Shown here: piece after piece, positions 11,257-25,000 of the stretch
Layout: each line of letters starts with the position of its first letter
Numbering within the stretch: the stretch's first letter is position 1
The notes under the pieces: model-generated
Database searches by the model: none
What the model was told of the DNA's origin: nothing
Seen by the model: only the letters and a program-made list of their open reading frames with translations
DNA from: Tubulanus polymorphus
Lineage: Eukaryota > Nemertea > Palaeonemertea > Tubulaniformes > Tubulanidae
Reading direction: 5' to 3'
DNA: 64,000 bases
Assembly (NCBI RefSeq): GCF_964204645.1
Contig: NC_134034.1
Span: 744,001 to 808,000 of the forward strand
Translations under genes and position numbers: made by a program

Positions 11257-13170
11257 CGGGGGTGGATGTGTCTCTGCGGATGGCTGCTCGGTTTCTATCA
11301 GACGACGATCTCGTTCTCGGTTAATTACAACAATCGTGACGGTTAATTAGACTTTATTAGTAACAGTAATCAACTGAAAATAATTGCTATTTTCCCAAAC
11401 ACAGTCGCTGAGTACCCGGATGAGTACCCCCATGAGTACATCTATGAGTACCCTTCACCCACTCGCCAGGAATTCAAATAGCAATAAGATTATACACTCC
11501 GATAAGATGTAGTTATAATTATAGGCTCTCTATCTAGCTCTGTATCGATGCTCTTTTCTCCAGTCCCCGTCAATCTAAGGTTTGTTTAAACTGATTATTC
11601 ATCAATACTTGATGCGCATCTCCCGTAAACAAATCGTACATTAGAATGCGTTTCGCATCGAATCTGAATCCGATCTAGAATTATGAAATCGTATTTATCC
11701 CTGCTGAAGATCTGTAAAATTATCATATATTCAAATTATGCCTTTTACTATGCAAATTTATTCAATATTTCTCAGATAAAAACGGACGAAAACTTCTTGC
11801 GAGAAAGAAAATCTAATATTTAGAGATTATCTGATCATTTGTTATGAATAAATGGAAATTAGAAGACTCGGATTCTTGGCGAACTCATTTCATAGATGTG
11901 GCGGCCCCTAGTGACTAGAACAGTCACTATAGAAAAAATCTATCAATCTGTTATTATCAATATATTATTAATATTATTATCTATCAAAGCTACGTAGCAA
12001 CTCCTTGTGACTAGAACAGACACTGGGATTATTGTTGAGCCCTCTTACAGCTTTGGCGACCCCTAGTGACTAGAACAGACATTATGGTTCTCTGGGAACT
12101 TCCCTCACAGCTGTGGTGACCCCAGCAGCAGCAGCAGCCAGTGACGGGCGGTCGGCAGCGGTTTAAGTAGGTGTGTAATTCATTAAATCTGGTGATGTTG
12201 TGTTGATGACAATTTGAAGATGCCGCCACCGCCGCCGCCGCGGGAGCCTGGGGAGTAATTTGACATTTAATGACGTACGACCAGTTTCATTGTTTAAATT
12301 CCACGATTACTCCGTCAGAACATACGCATACACTCACACGAGGAGCAGACGATCTCAATGATTCAAAAAACAAAACGTAACCGATGATAATCGATCATGC
12401 CTGCTCGAAAACAACATCTCAAGATGGCGCCATTTTATTCCGGATGCTGGACAGACGAACTTATGATTGATAATTCGCCTTTCCGTGAAATAAACTTGAA
12501 TTTGAATATCAATGTGAAATTGTAGTTGTGCTACTTGTATTTGGACATCAGTCGCGTTCATGTTGGCCTACTTCGACTTGTATTTGTAATTCAACTTTAG
12601 AATTTGAACTTGAATTTGAACCTGGACTTGTAGTTGTACTGGATTTTACCCCACACGACTTTTGCGCGGATCGAAGCTGAACAAGTGATTGAAGAACCCA
12701 GATGCCACAGACCGGCGAATAATGTCACAGGCGACCACGAGCTCCTTTACAATATCGCGTATATAGAACGCATAGGTTTCCCTCGTGGAATCCACGCGTA
12801 AAGTGAAACCATTTAACACCGGACACAGATGATTGTAATAAGCCATAAATAAATATGAGTCGATGTGTATTTATACGTGATATAAAGGAAGGCCTTTAAT
12901 TTATTTATGTAGAGATAAGTATAGCGTTGTAAGTCCTGTTTGCTCCGGCGCTGGTGCACAGGAAGAACAAAGCGAGCAAGGTACGTGAGAGTGCAGAGAA
13001 ATGACCGTGACATTCAATGCAATCCCGGATGAAATACTAACCCGATAAAGTGTGTAAACTTGATGCATTATTAAACAATGTAAACACACTAGGCTATGAG
13101 AACTAAACCAGATAGCTAAACCAGATACTTTTGAAATAAGCTTTTTAATAACGATTGTAACTGGATTATC
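11257..13170. other. Intergenic DNA; one unassigned minus-strand frame
   Basis: Mostly unique AT-rich sequence. A minus-strand frame at 12646-12846 (66 codons, starting MAYYNHLC) has a protein-like composition, but no AG acceptor lies close upstream and I recognise no family. A GTGACTAGAACAGACAC motif recurs three or four times between 11910 and 12090. Confidence 0.5.
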
Positions 13171-13273
13171 AGCTGGTCAGTTCGTCGACTGCTGATTGTC
13201 AGCTGCCGACTGTCGACTGCTGATTGTCGACTGCTGATTGTCGACTGCTGATTGTCGGCTGCTGATTGTCGGT
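13171..13273. repeat. 15-bp repeat (GACTGCTGATTGTC)
   Basis: About six imperfect copies of a unit containing GACTGCTGATTGTC, grading into unique sequence on the right. Confidence 0.85.
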
Positions 13274-14213
13274 TGCCGCCGTTTGATGTTAAACGCTGAT
13301 TATTTCTGCGGTTTGTTTTGCGTCGTTCGCCGTTTGGTTCGTCGACCGGAAGTTGACCGTAGCGTACTATCAGCGGGGTTTATTTCCGGTAAGGAATGCC
13401 GGGAACACAATCACAAAGATGTCACACTGTTAACGAGGCGGAATATTCAACGAAGCTAGACACGGTTGGACAAGCATTTTTATGCTCCTAAAAAGAGACT
13501 TTTCTTTTCCCGAAATATCCGCCTACCTGTTCACGGAGTTGTCGACGCTACCGGTGGTTTTTGTACCGAAGCTGAAATGTCGAAGGTTAGAAGCTCGACA
13601 CTGAGTGTCTCCGAACTCGCGGATAGAATCTGAGATCGTGCTGAACTGAACCGATAGAATATCCGTGAATTCCTGAATCAGAAATTTGAAGAAATAATGG
13701 CAGCAGAATCCGAGAGAGTATTTTTAGATTCGAGTTGATTCTTAAACCACCCCATCCCCCCCACCCATTTGGCCCGAACCAAAATCGTCGGACCAGGCTC
13801 GAGCCCAAATTTTAGCACGGGTCAAATTATTGCGCGTGACCTGCAATTGGTTCCGTTGGAGCATTGTTTAGTATCGAGTGAGTGTTTTATGTGATCGCGG
13901 CTTATCAACGGTATGTTCAACTGAGTAATTGAACGAATCCGTTAGAATTATCTTGAAGCGTCGGGTTGATATTAGATACTGTCTGTCCACGTTTAACTAA
14001 TATAACACCAAGTAGCCAAACGAGATCTTTGTGTAGCTGAACAAATTATTAACAGGTTACACCCTAAAACTTTTAGAGAGAGAGACAAAGATGCGTCTAG
14101 CTTGTGTAAGAATCATGCGACCACCGGGATGTGAGGAGCGATAATGAGTAATTACCTCTGCTAATGGTATTGATACAGATGCCTTACAGACCCCTCGGGT
14201 AACATCAGCAGCA
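13274..14213. other. Intergenic DNA, nothing recognised
   Basis: Contains a C-rich patch at 13745-13770 that gives a Gly/Trp-rich minus-strand reading. No splice-supported gene is seen. Confidence 0.5.
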
Positions 14214-14578
14214 GCAGCGCTCTCTCCTCTCTTTCTCTCTTCTCCTTCTCTTCTCTCTCCCCTCTCTCTCTCTCTCTTCTCTCTACTCTCTCTCCGCTCT
14301 CCTCTCTCTCTCTCTCTCTTCTCTCCCCTCACTCTCTCTCCTCTCCCCTCTGCACTCTGATTTTCTCCTCTTCTCTCCCTGTCCCCTCTCACTATCTGCC
14401 CTCACTCTCTATCACTCTCTCCCCTCTCGCCTCTCTCCTCTCCCCTCTCTCCTCTCTCCTCTCTTCTCTCATCTCCCCTCTCTCCTCTCTCCTCTCTCCT
14501 CTCCCACTCCCTCTCCCCTCCCCTCTCCCTCTCTCTCTCCCCTCCCCTCTCCCCTCCTCTGTCTATTTCTCCATTCTC
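14214..14578. repeat. CT-rich low-complexity tract
   Basis: About 360 bp composed almost entirely of C and T on the plus strand (CTCTCTCC-type), broken near 14353-14400. Minus-strand frames here read as Arg/Glu-rich and are artefacts of the tract. Confidence 0.95.
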
Positions 14579-15654
14579 TCGCTTTTTACCAAGCGATTTG
14601 GTCAGACAGTAAATTAATAAGTAACTTTGTGCATCAGCAAACTTGGCCCGGGGGTTCATAATACACCGAGAAACTTTCCATCCATCGCCACCAAATGATG
14701 AAAATTATATCACCAGCGACAAAGAGACAGAATTAATTAAATTTTAACATCAATTGCAGCCCAACAATGAAGCAATTTGGGCTGGAAATTGGCTGGAAAT
14801 ATGTTCCACCGGATCAAACCGAGGAGAGGTCGAGGAAGCTTTATCCGTTAGTGATCGGAGCAGAGTGGGTAGTGCCGAGCTATTGGGGGGGGGGAGGGGG
14901 GCTCACAGAAGTGTGAAATTTCTACAAATCTTTTTGTGTAAAGATTAACAAAACCTTGTTAATGATGTACTAAGCACATGGGACTAGATTCATTTCATCA
15001 CTTCGGCTTGTGCTCGGTCTATAAGACTATCTTTTTTAGCTGTAGCTAACAAAGGACAAAATCCACCATTCATTTATTTGATGATTATTTTTCGGATATT
15101 TTGAAGTTTTGACTAAACTACATCAGCAAAGAAACGAAAATAACAACGTGATGGTGATGAGGAACTCGTAGAAACTGAACCTCAGTAATTCAGAGATAAT
15201 GAGTAAAATCCCATCTCTGTTGATCATTAAAGCATTCATTTTTTACTAAATTTCATCATCAAATTCGAAACCGTGTCAGGAAAATAAATTGTTGAATCAT
15301 CACCTGTGGTTTTAACTCTGAGATCAATGAGTCTAACAGTAAATCTAAACCAGTCTTGAGATCAAAGATAACTTTCGGTTTAAAGTTACATGTATGGAAC
15401 TGACCAGTTGGAAACAAAAACTATAATTATTTAGGAATCGATGTTGTCGTGTAAATGTCAGTAATTGCCGTTTGCCAGCAATTCGATGCAATGTGATATT
15501 GTATAATACATGCATGCCGGATATTTGTGCATTTCTAATTATGCTTTCTATGCGAGACTAATTAGAAATTTGGATAGAACTGTCAGTTAGATTTGACTTC
15601 CGGATAGCGAGTTAACAATTAGTTCATTCGCGAGTGAAATTTTAATTTGTCGAG
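14579..15654. other. Intergenic DNA with a G-run
   Basis: Contains an interrupted poly-G run near 14885-14901 that could form a quadruplex. No gene is supported. Confidence 0.5.
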
Positions 15655-15935
15655 CTGAACTGTGGAACTGATTCCTGACCTGTGGAACTGATTCCTGAAC
15701 TGTGGAATTGAGCCCTGAACTGTGGAACTGATTCCTGATTTGTGGAATTGAGCCCTGAACTGTGGAACTGATTCCTGAATTGTGGAACTGAGTCCTGAAC
15801 TGTGGAACGGATTCCTGAACTGTGGAACTGAGTCCTGAACTGTGGAACTGAGTCCTGAACTGTGGAACTGATTCTGAATTGTGGAACTGATTCCTGAATT
15901 GTGGAACTGGATCCTGAATTGTGTAATTTGGTCCA
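15655..15935. repeat. 20-bp minisatellite (CTGAACTGTGGAACTGATTC)
   Basis: About 14 copies of a 20-bp unit derived from the arm of the CCAGTTCCACAGTT hairpin family. The open minus-strand frame across it (period of three units) is not a real protein. Confidence 0.95.
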
Positions 15936-17512
15936 GGATTGTGGAGCTTAGTCTTCGACGAGTCCCCTCTATAGTTTAAATGCTGGGAAAAGCGGCAACA
16001 ATTTTGAAAAACCTTCATTCATTCAAAAATTCCATCATTCTTCGTTTCTCGACGATTTATTTCTACGATATTTGACACAAGATGAATTCCTTCTAAATTG
16101 TCTCTCACTCCCTCAGTTTCCTCCGCGCTGGAATCCGCAAATCTCCGCTTAAAAGATTCCAGCGGTTTTGGAGGCGCTAACACAGGGGTCATATTTCAAT
16201 TTGCGTCAGCAGCTGCAGCAGCGACAGCAGCAGCAGCAGCCTGCTCGGATCGACGGGGATAGACCACACATTGATAAAAGGGTGATGCTAATAGTCATGA
16301 GGTGTAACCTAAACCCCGGACACTGATATGACAGTCTAATAGCTTCCAGATTATATCAAGAGGTAAAGACAGTCCATTTACGCGATTTAATTATTTAAAG
16401 TGATCGTCTGACAGAGAGAGAGAGAGAGAGAGACGGAGAGTGAGAACGGGTTTTAAATTGTCAGAGGAGTCATCTCCGGAACTGCGGCCGCTGAAATAAC
16501 CATGGTCATGAATGTGCAAATTTGTGGTTTCTTGCGTATCAGGCGGCCCATCTGTACTCTATATTGCTGAAGAACACCTCAGCAAGAACCCTGGGTTCTT
16601 CGAGGAACCGTTTGGGCGTATAGGCAATTCATTGATTATTTTTTCTAGACTCAATTGTGTTGAATTTTAATATCATACCATCCTTGCGCCTTGCACCTTA
16701 CAAAATCGTAGGAAATAAACACATCAGTTTTCTTAGAAGCAAACTCATCCTAATAGATGATGAAAAATGGAAAAGGCAGAAATTAATTGAATCAGAGAAT
16801 CGCGTGTAAAACGGCGATATTTGCGGCTACGGCTGGTGCGGTTTACCGGTTCCACTTCGCTAGAAAATAAACCTTAATTACATAGACCGCGTAGCAGACA
16901 GATCCACCGTTAATTTATTAATTGATTTGTTAATTAGCTATGGATTAAACCGTGCAGCGGCCGTACGAATAGTCGCAATAATCCGATATTTATGAAAATG
17001 ATGACCATCCAGACAACTAAATCATCAACATCGACCATAATTACACACGTGTAATTCAAAACTTTACTGGCGCGGGAGCGAAATCAAATTAACACGACCG
17101 TTAACTGCCAATCAATTTTCCGATGTTAATTAATCAAATCAATGGTTTCACTAATTGATAAGGAAAACGTATAACCGTATTGTGGTTCCTAAACCGCGCC
17201 TATCTCGCCGAGCGAAATGTTGAATTCGCGTGAATGGACGGACAGTATTCTTCAAGCGCTTACAGAAAGCATGATGTAAAAACTATCGTTTCTGAAATAT
17301 GACCCAGGATTAAAGAAACTCCCTCGGGCAAATTCCGTACTCTATTTTTCGTAACTGGCTTTTAAGAGCTGCTTTTAGATTTGATATATCATCAGTTGTC
17401 GCATTCATACTCGCTCCATTCATTCAACTGTGTACGCGGCCCTACATTATTTATTTCTATATCCATCAAGCAATAACTGAGATCACTCTGATATAATATC
17501 TTTAATAAAACC
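15936..17512. other. Intergenic DNA with CAG-rich and GA microsatellites
   Basis: Contains an interrupted CAG cluster at about 16206-16241 and a GA dinucleotide run at about 16411-16433. The rest is unique-looking without recognisable coding content. Confidence 0.6.
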
Positions 17513-17722
17513 TCTCCATCTCCCTCCCTCCCTCTCTCTTCTCTCCCTCTCTCCTCGCATCCATATATCCTCTCATTTTCCTCTCTATCTCTCTCTTCTT
17601 TCCTCTCTCTCATCTCCCTCTCTCCCCTCTCTCCCTCTCTGGTCTCCTTCTCTACGTCTCTCCCTCTCTCCTCCATCTCATCTCTTTCCATCTCTTCTCT
17701 CTCTAACCCACTCTCCCTCTTT
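17513..17722. repeat. CT-rich low-complexity tract
   Basis: Pyrimidine-rich tract of the same type as 14214-14578. The minus-strand frame is Arg/Glu-rich filler. Confidence 0.92.
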
Positions 17723-19551
17723 TCTCCTTCCTACTCATATCTAAGATGTACAGATCAAAGCTATAGGTTTAAGTATTCGTTGTGAAGTTCGATTCCGCTG
17801 ATGCATCTTTTTACTTGAACACATGAAAGCCAGAAATTATTAGAAAGTGACGATAAAAACCCGAATAAAAGCCGATCTCAGACGCTGACTGCTGCTGAGG
17901 TTTAATATACATACATCAATAACAAATCAATGCGAGAAAAAACAACAAGTTTATAGACGAATATAAAATGAACTCCCCTACCCTATACAGATCATAGAAC
18001 TGAACAGTTCTCTCTCTCTCTGGCCTGCTTCTCATCCGACCGAGCCTAGCACCATAAATACATCCGACGTACTACTAAAATTTATTTTCTAAACTATAAC
18101 TATATCCCTATCGACGAGTGTTGATGTATCGAGGCTTTTTGTGGAACTTTTACATCATTTTCATGATTTACCCGACCACAGTTATTGGTCTGTACATGTC
18201 AAGTTGAAACAAGTTCAAATGTAATTTTTTCATCTTCAAATAAAGACCTCTGTCTATTTTTCTAGATTTGATTTCTATCTACTTATTTGTAGTGTCCCTT
18301 ACAAACCCACCAAGTCACGCCTGCTAGGCACCAGTCACACCTATCGGGACTGAAACTGAGTAGGTTTGGTTTTAATTTTATATCTCTTTTTGGGATCTAT
18401 GTAAGCGATGTTGCACCTACCACGCATCAAGTGTTCAGAAAAAAGTTCGAGCAAAGAATCGCCGATCTTCATCCGAAAGCTGGAGTTGTCTAACCTGGAA
18501 AAACGGAATCAAGTTTCGCGTCCCTCGTGGGTGAGACAGTGTTGAAAATTAGATTAAAAAATTGAAGCTGTCAGACAGTAAATACACCTCGCAAAATAAC
18601 GAAACAATCTTCCCTCGAGCCTGACAGACACTTCGGTCTAAATACACATTCAATATTCAATTAACTTTCAATCAGGATCCTAGTCTCACGGGGGACACTC
18701 TAAAGTCAGAAACTTCGAATAAATATGTGTATATTACGTATGTTTGAGTTTTTATTAGAATGGTTGCATATTTACGCAGACGATTCTCCTAGACCGCGAA
18801 CAAACATCGTATTGATCGAAGAAAGACAGGTAAATCTCTCCGCTGACACAAGGAGGAATTCAAAATACGACTTCTCTTTCATTATACGTACTAAGTATAC
18901 ACTGAGACAAGATCTGGTACAGACAACCATGGACGTATAAACTAGATTATACGTCCATGGGACAACCAACCAGACAAGGCAGCGGTTTCTGCACGTGGTG
19001 GTGTATTCGAGGGCATGTCGAAAAAGGTTCCCCTCCCCCCATTGTAAATCTGAAAATCTGAATCTGAAGTTGCTTGGCTTTGCATTTATACCACAAGGTC
19101 AGGTAAAGACAGACAGGGCATTATTCACTTGGCTCGTGTATATATATATCTTTATGATAGGAAAAACCACGCCAAGTTTAATGTAGACATCAACTAACGA
19201 TTTTAGACACAATAACTCGTTCAGTGGCAACAACAGAGCGATGCCCCAGATTCCAGTTTAAACAGATACCTGAATTAAATCCAAACGTAGAGTGAATCCT
19301 GTGAAGTTTTAAAATAGATTGGCTATTGAACTAAATTCGTCTTAGACTGGTTTTAAAACTAAGCCATGACCGGCGTGAAAGACGGGTTTTAAAACTAAGC
19401 CATGACTGGCGTGAAACTGTAGATTGAACTAAGCATATCAGTTTTATAGATCGGTTGAACCACCAATGAGTCGCGGTAACATGGGACATCTAAAAACGCC
19501 GTGTAAAATAACGGACAATATTATTGAAATATCTATTTGAAAATGACTTAC
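17723..19551. other. Non-coding DNA, possibly intron of the 19.6-kb gene
   Basis: No domain recognised. Includes 18930-18962, a palindrome around TATACGTCCATG and its complement, and pieces of the 47-bp family at 19317-19420 that belong to the last 240 bases. Confidence 0.45.
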
Positions 19552-19626
19552 CGAATTTGACGAAGCGATGAGCACCAAAACGAGCGATAAAACCATCAAC
19601 ATATTGATGTAGATAATTGAGTCCAC
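19552..19626 (-). CDS. Orphan first exon encoding a signal peptide (secreted protein, partial)
   Basis: From the ATG at 19626 a 25-codon frame encodes a charged start (MDSI) followed by a hydrophobic stretch rich in Leu/Val ending in IASSNS. It stops exactly at a consensus donor, TCG|GTAAGT, in phase 0. This is the pattern of a signal-peptide exon, as in the secreted-protein genes farther along the window. The rest of the gene should lie at lower coordinates on the minus strand. One possible continuation is an AG-preceded frame near 18500 that reads VRQLQLSDEDRR and then stops, but it has no recognised homology. The product is unknown. It could also be a chance hydrophobic frame. Confidence 0.4.
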
Positions 19627-20489
19627 GAATCGCGTCCGAATCTACACCAACTTTAGAATTCCATAAGTGACGAGACGCTAGTCAGAGCTGCTCGCGCGCG
19701 CGTGAGTAGATACAACTCCGTGACTCTGTCACTGCGCATTCATCGTCATTTAGAACAATATCACAAGTTGTGTATCGCTGGTTTTAACTTCCTTATAATC
19801 TGCAGCCAGGTTTTTGTCACGATTTCAGTGATGAACTCGACAGCCTGTCTACCGCCACATTCTATCGTTATGTGAACGATGGAAGGAGGTGATGAAAGTT
19901 TAATTTGACCGCGCATCGCAACTCGCTTGCCGGCGCCACCGCATCACGTCACGTCGATCCGATACAACTGCTTCACATTGCGGCTGCCAGATCACTGGCG
20001 GCGTACACGCACACGCACCACGCATGCACGCACGCACGCATGCGGTCGGAAGTTTAGTCAATTTATGGCTTCTTTTTCAAACGACTTAAAAGCTTCCTGA
20101 GACCGTGAGAAATTTACCCTACTTTATAAACTCGACTGGTGCAGTCAGCCACAGCGCCAACCTGAAATCACTAGGTCCACTAGGAGGCACGCTCGTCTAG
20201 GCTGAACTAACACGATTAACCTTAAACTAACTTTATTCATAGTAAATTTATCGCAAGCGGTGAAAATTTACATAATTTCAAACACGAGATTTTTTTGTCA
20301 TTTCAGTTCATTGAAAAACCAACAGAGGGCGTAAAACGCATCCTTTAAACCTGAAAAACCCAACGGTCAACTTAGCTAAATTCATTAAGACCGGCTTAGA
20401 TGTATATAGATCCCTCCAATAGTATATATAGTATTGTAAATAGTTGATGTATATATATTTTGTTAAGTTTTCATTCTCAAAATTTTAAT

Positions 20490-20612
20490 CACTTCAGTGT
20501 TGTTTTGTAAGTATTTGTAAATACATGTGTAATAGTTTTCCTCCATATACCATGGAAATGTTTGGAGTGTAAATAAATCGTAATCGTAATCGTAATCGTA
20601 ATCGTAATCGAA
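20490..20612 (+). mobile_element. Probable non-LTR retroposon 3' tail with AATCGT repeats
   Basis: The stretch ends in TGTAAATAAATCG followed by five to six TAATCG units (20576-20611). A polyadenylation-like AATAAA directly followed by a short tandem tail is typical of some non-LTR retroposon 3' ends. No coding part is seen upstream. Confidence 0.45.
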
Positions 20613-22001
20613 ACCACAGAGGAAACTACAAACATGCTATATTAACAATATTCAAAATGCATCGGTTATCAAAAGATACAGTATAAAATAAGAATGATAA
20701 TATATTTTCTTATATAACGTGGTTATAAAAACTAAACCACCGCGGTTTACGTTCGAAAACTACATTTGAAAAGTATAAGTTAAAGATTAAACACGATTTT
20801 ATGAGTTTATAAAAAGAAAATCTGGATTTGAAGGCTGAGACAGATGGAGACTCTGAACAGGCAGATGGAAACGCTCTTATGCTACGAGGTAGTTTATATA
20901 GTACTAACTACTAGTTGATTAGGCAACGCAACTATTTTAGAAACGACGACTGTGCAGTATTTCAAAATGTTAAGTACAATCGGCTGAGCTTACAAGATTT
21001 GCAACATTGAGATTAATCTATAACGTTTATTATATAGAAATATATGAGACCATGTAGAAAAGCGTGCTGAGAGTAACTTAGACTTCACCGTAAAACTTTA
21101 AGTTCAGTTGTATCCGATAGATGGCGAACTAGTGGCGCATTCACACGTTCCGTAAGTTTATAATTTTTATTAGTTTAGATGATGCTGTGATTGTTTCGTT
21201 TGCTTTTGTATGTTTTCGGCTTTATGTCGCTTGGTTTCCCAAGACTATAACCCTATTGGATTAGTAATCAACGTCGTTTCCGATAGATGGCGTACTAGTG
21301 GCGAGGTTGTACTCAATATGAAGTATTAAATTGATTTGAATCCCAAACGCTTTGGATCAAAATCGCAGTATAAATATCAGGGATATAAGACGCGTTTATG
21401 AGCAATAAGACGCCGCCGGGCCCGAAACTCAACTCCAAAACCGTCCGGTGCTGCCATCTATATACGTTTCGACTACTAGCAGTGTTGGTTTCAGTTTTAG
21501 GAAATGATTCACCGGGCGTTCCCTTAGGTGTCCGATGCGTATAGCCGCCTTCTTTATAATTGAAGAAATCGCCAGGCTAGAACCTAGCGCAAGGATATTC
21601 GGCGCCTTTGTAAACACACACCAGTCGATTGCCAGACCACTGCGTTCAAATTGCTAATACATTTGTATGGAAACGACGAAATAATTCAATTATAATTCTT
21701 GTCGATTTTAATTATAGATTCTGTATATAATAAACAATTTTAGATTCAATTCATTGTCTCTTGAAATTTTTTATAGAAATCAGGCTTTGAAGATGGTTGT
21801 TTTGAGAACGTGTGACTATAAGGCGTACGATCTAAACTCGACTATAGTTTACATGTAGTGACAAGTTTTTACTTCCTGGTTCCGTGAATTTCGCGTTTAT
21901 TTCCCCGACCCGAGGATTTTCTGGTGTTTTGTGAATGATGTCATCCTAGGCCGCTCGAGCCTATTGATCAACCGAAACTGGAGTTTGAAAGTTTAAAGAT
22001 T
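20613..22001. other. 5' flank of the ANKRD28-like gene
   Basis: AT-rich sequence with no clear TATA box or CpG-dense core. A CGATAGATGGCG..ACTAGTGGCG motif occurs twice (about 21115 and 21280). Transcription start and any 5' untranslated exon cannot be placed from sequence alone. Confidence 0.45.
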
Positions 22002-25000
22002 ATGGTTCTACAACAACTTGTTGATGAGGTAAAGAACGCTCCCTATTTTCGACCCGACCGACGAAGTCGAAACGAAGTCTGATCCCCAGCCCCCACCCGA
22101 CCTACACCTTTACCCCTCCCCACCGAACTTGAGACTTGATCTCCCCTCTTCCTACCTGTATTCCCAGACCCCAGCCCCTCCCACACAGCAACCAGGCCTG
22201 TTCACGAAGGTAGGGTCGACGGAAATGTCCTCTCTAGTGAGAGTGTCTATATCTGTCTCCTCAGCATCGATCACCCATCAATGTGTGCCTGGTTTCGTGA
22301 TTCATATAATGATCTTATCCCCCTCTGTGTACACAGCTATCTGTGGCCTTGGAATTATTGATTGAAATGTTAATTTCTCATCTGTTTTAGCCGCCTCTAG
22401 TACAGGCATGTTTCCACGGCGACCCGGATGAAGTACGCGCTCTTCTCTACAAAAAAGAGGACGTTAATTATCAGGTAGAAAAATTACCGAATTCGCTTCG
22501 ACAGTATCGATGATGTCATAGGGGGATTTATGGAGGCACACATAGTTCTAGAATTTGCGATAGAAATTGAGTTGATTTCAGCTTATTTAGGCCTACAATA
22601 TCTTGACTTTAAAGTCAAGTTTTAACTCGGAGAACTGTGGACCTGGGTCCACAACTGTAGAATTGGGTTTAGAACTGTGGATCTGGGTCCACAACTGTAG
22701 AACTGGGTTTAGAACTGTGGATCTGGGTCCACAACTGTAGAACTGGGTTCAGAACTGTAGAATTGGGTTTAGAACTGTGACTGGTAGTGATGAGACTGTT
22801 GAGATAGTGATATGTTGATTGTTGTTTTTAGGACGGCGAGAGGCGAAGTCCCCTTCACGCTGCTGCGTTCTGCGGTGAAGCTGAAATCGCTGATTTATTG
22901 ATTCTAAGCGGAGCTCGAGTTAATACTAAAGATAATAAATGGTTGACACCGTTACATAGAGCATGCTGCAGTAACAGTGATGTAAGTATTGATGATGTCA
23001 TAGGGGGATTTATGGAGGCAGACATCTTTCCTTGAAGTGTCTATAGATCAAATCACTACTAGACAATATGATGATGTCATAGGGGGATTTATGGAGGCAG
23101 ACATCTTTTCTAGAAGTGTCTATAAATCTAATCACTAGTAGATAATTTGATGATGTCATAGGGGGATTTATCGAGGCAGACATCTTTTCTAGAAGTGTCT
23201 ATAGATCAAATCACTAGTAGACAATTTGATGATGTCATAGGGGGATTTATGGAGGCAGACATAGTTCTAGAACTTAAGTGTCTATAGATGAAATCACTAG
23301 TAGGTAGTCTGATGATGTCATAGGGGGATTTATGGAGGCAGACATAGTTCTAGAACTTAAGTGTCTATAGATGAAATCACTAGTAGGTAGTCTGATGATG
23401 TTATAGGGTGATGTAAAGGTAGCTCTATGGGTTGTTGTATATTTGTTGTAGGAGACAGTAGAAGTGTTATTGAGGCATTCAGCTGATGTAAACGCTCGTG
23501 ATAAGAACTGGCAGACGCCGTTACACGTCGCTGCTGCTAATAACGCTATCAAATGTGCCGAGTATATTATACCATTGTTAGCTAACGTGAATGTATCGGA
23601 TCGGGCCGGGCGGACATCTTTACATCACGCGGCTTATAACGGACATGCTCAGGTACGTCGTGTTACTTTTACTTATCAGCCTGGAACCTGCACTCCTTCA
23701 GACAATCTGTAACCTGCAGCCCTTCAGACAATCTGCAGCCTGTAACCTGCAGCCCTTCAGACAATCTGTAACCTGCAGCCCTTCAGACAATCTTTAACCT
23801 GCAGCCCTTCAGATAATCTGCAGCCTGTAACCTGCAGCCCTTCAGACAATCTGTAACCTGCAGCCCTTCAGACAACCTGCAACCCTCAGACAATCTGCAG
23901 CCTGGAACCTGCAGCCCTTCAGACAATCTGCAGCCTGTAACCTGCAGCCCTTCGGACAATCTGCAGCCTGTAACCTGCAGCCCTTCAGACAATCAGCAGC
24001 CTGTAACCTGCAGCCCTTCGGACAATCAGGAACCTGCAACCCTTCAAACTCCTGCTGATTGATACCGGTAGATTGCTCTGTCACTGTCTGTTATGTAGAT
24101 TATGTTGATTATGTAGATTATGTATTGATTATGTTTTGTAGATGGTGAAACTATTATTAGAACACGGAGCAACAATAAACGCGTTTGATAAGAAAGACAG
24201 ACGTGCGATTCATTGGGCGGCGTTTAGAGGTCATCAGGAGGTCATTAGAGTTCTCGTACAGAACGGAGCCGAACTCAACTGCAGAGATAAACAGGTGAGT
24301 TTCAACACAAACCCTGGCAGGCGAGCATCAACCCCTAGAACCAGACCATTTTACAATGATTAGATACAAGAGTTACTGCACGTCACTGTCAGTCTTACCC
24401 AGCAGCAGTCAACTCAGTTAAACAGCTCTCAAGTCATGAGTGAATTGAAAAAAGATTTCTGTAAACGAAACATCAACTTTATAAATCACAATTGAATCGC
24501 TAGATAAAAGATTACCTGCAAATGTCAGATACTTCATAAACCAACTGAATTTTACTAGAACTTATGAAAAAGGCTATTTCTTTATCTAAAACAGTTAACT
24601 ATATTTCAGTAAACCAAACATTAAATTTAGGATTCACTTGTTTTAGTGTTGTATGGGGGTTAACGCTATTTATGTTATTTACAGATGTTTACGCCGCTGC
24701 ACGCGGCCAGCGCGGGAGGTCAGGTCAGCACGGTTAGAGATCTATTAGAGTTAGGAGTTGAGGAAGATGCAGTGAACGCCTGCGGTAACACGGCGCTACA
24801 CGTCGCGTGTTTAAACGGTCAGGATATGGTCGTTAACGAGGTCATCTGTCACGGAGCCAATATCAACGTCACCAATCACCAGATGATGGTAAGTCTGAAT
24901 CATCCGTAATTCCCCCTATGACATCATTGTCAGCGTTTTACATAGGATACTGTAGAGGAGGCGGGAATCTCATCGTTGAAAAAATCTGATCTAAAGAAAA

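Noticed and set aside
12646-12846. 66-codon minus-strand frame starting MAYYNHLC
   Set aside because: Protein-like composition but no splice acceptor, promoter or homology that I recognise; kept only as a remark.
15587-16018. 143-codon minus-strand frame rich in VPQFRNQFHNS-like periods
   Set aside because: Reads the 20-bp minisatellite; three-unit periodicity explains the open frame.
22983-23411. Regular repeats that could look like a CRISPR array
   Set aside because: Units are contiguous tandem copies without unique spacers, and the setting is an intron of an animal gene.
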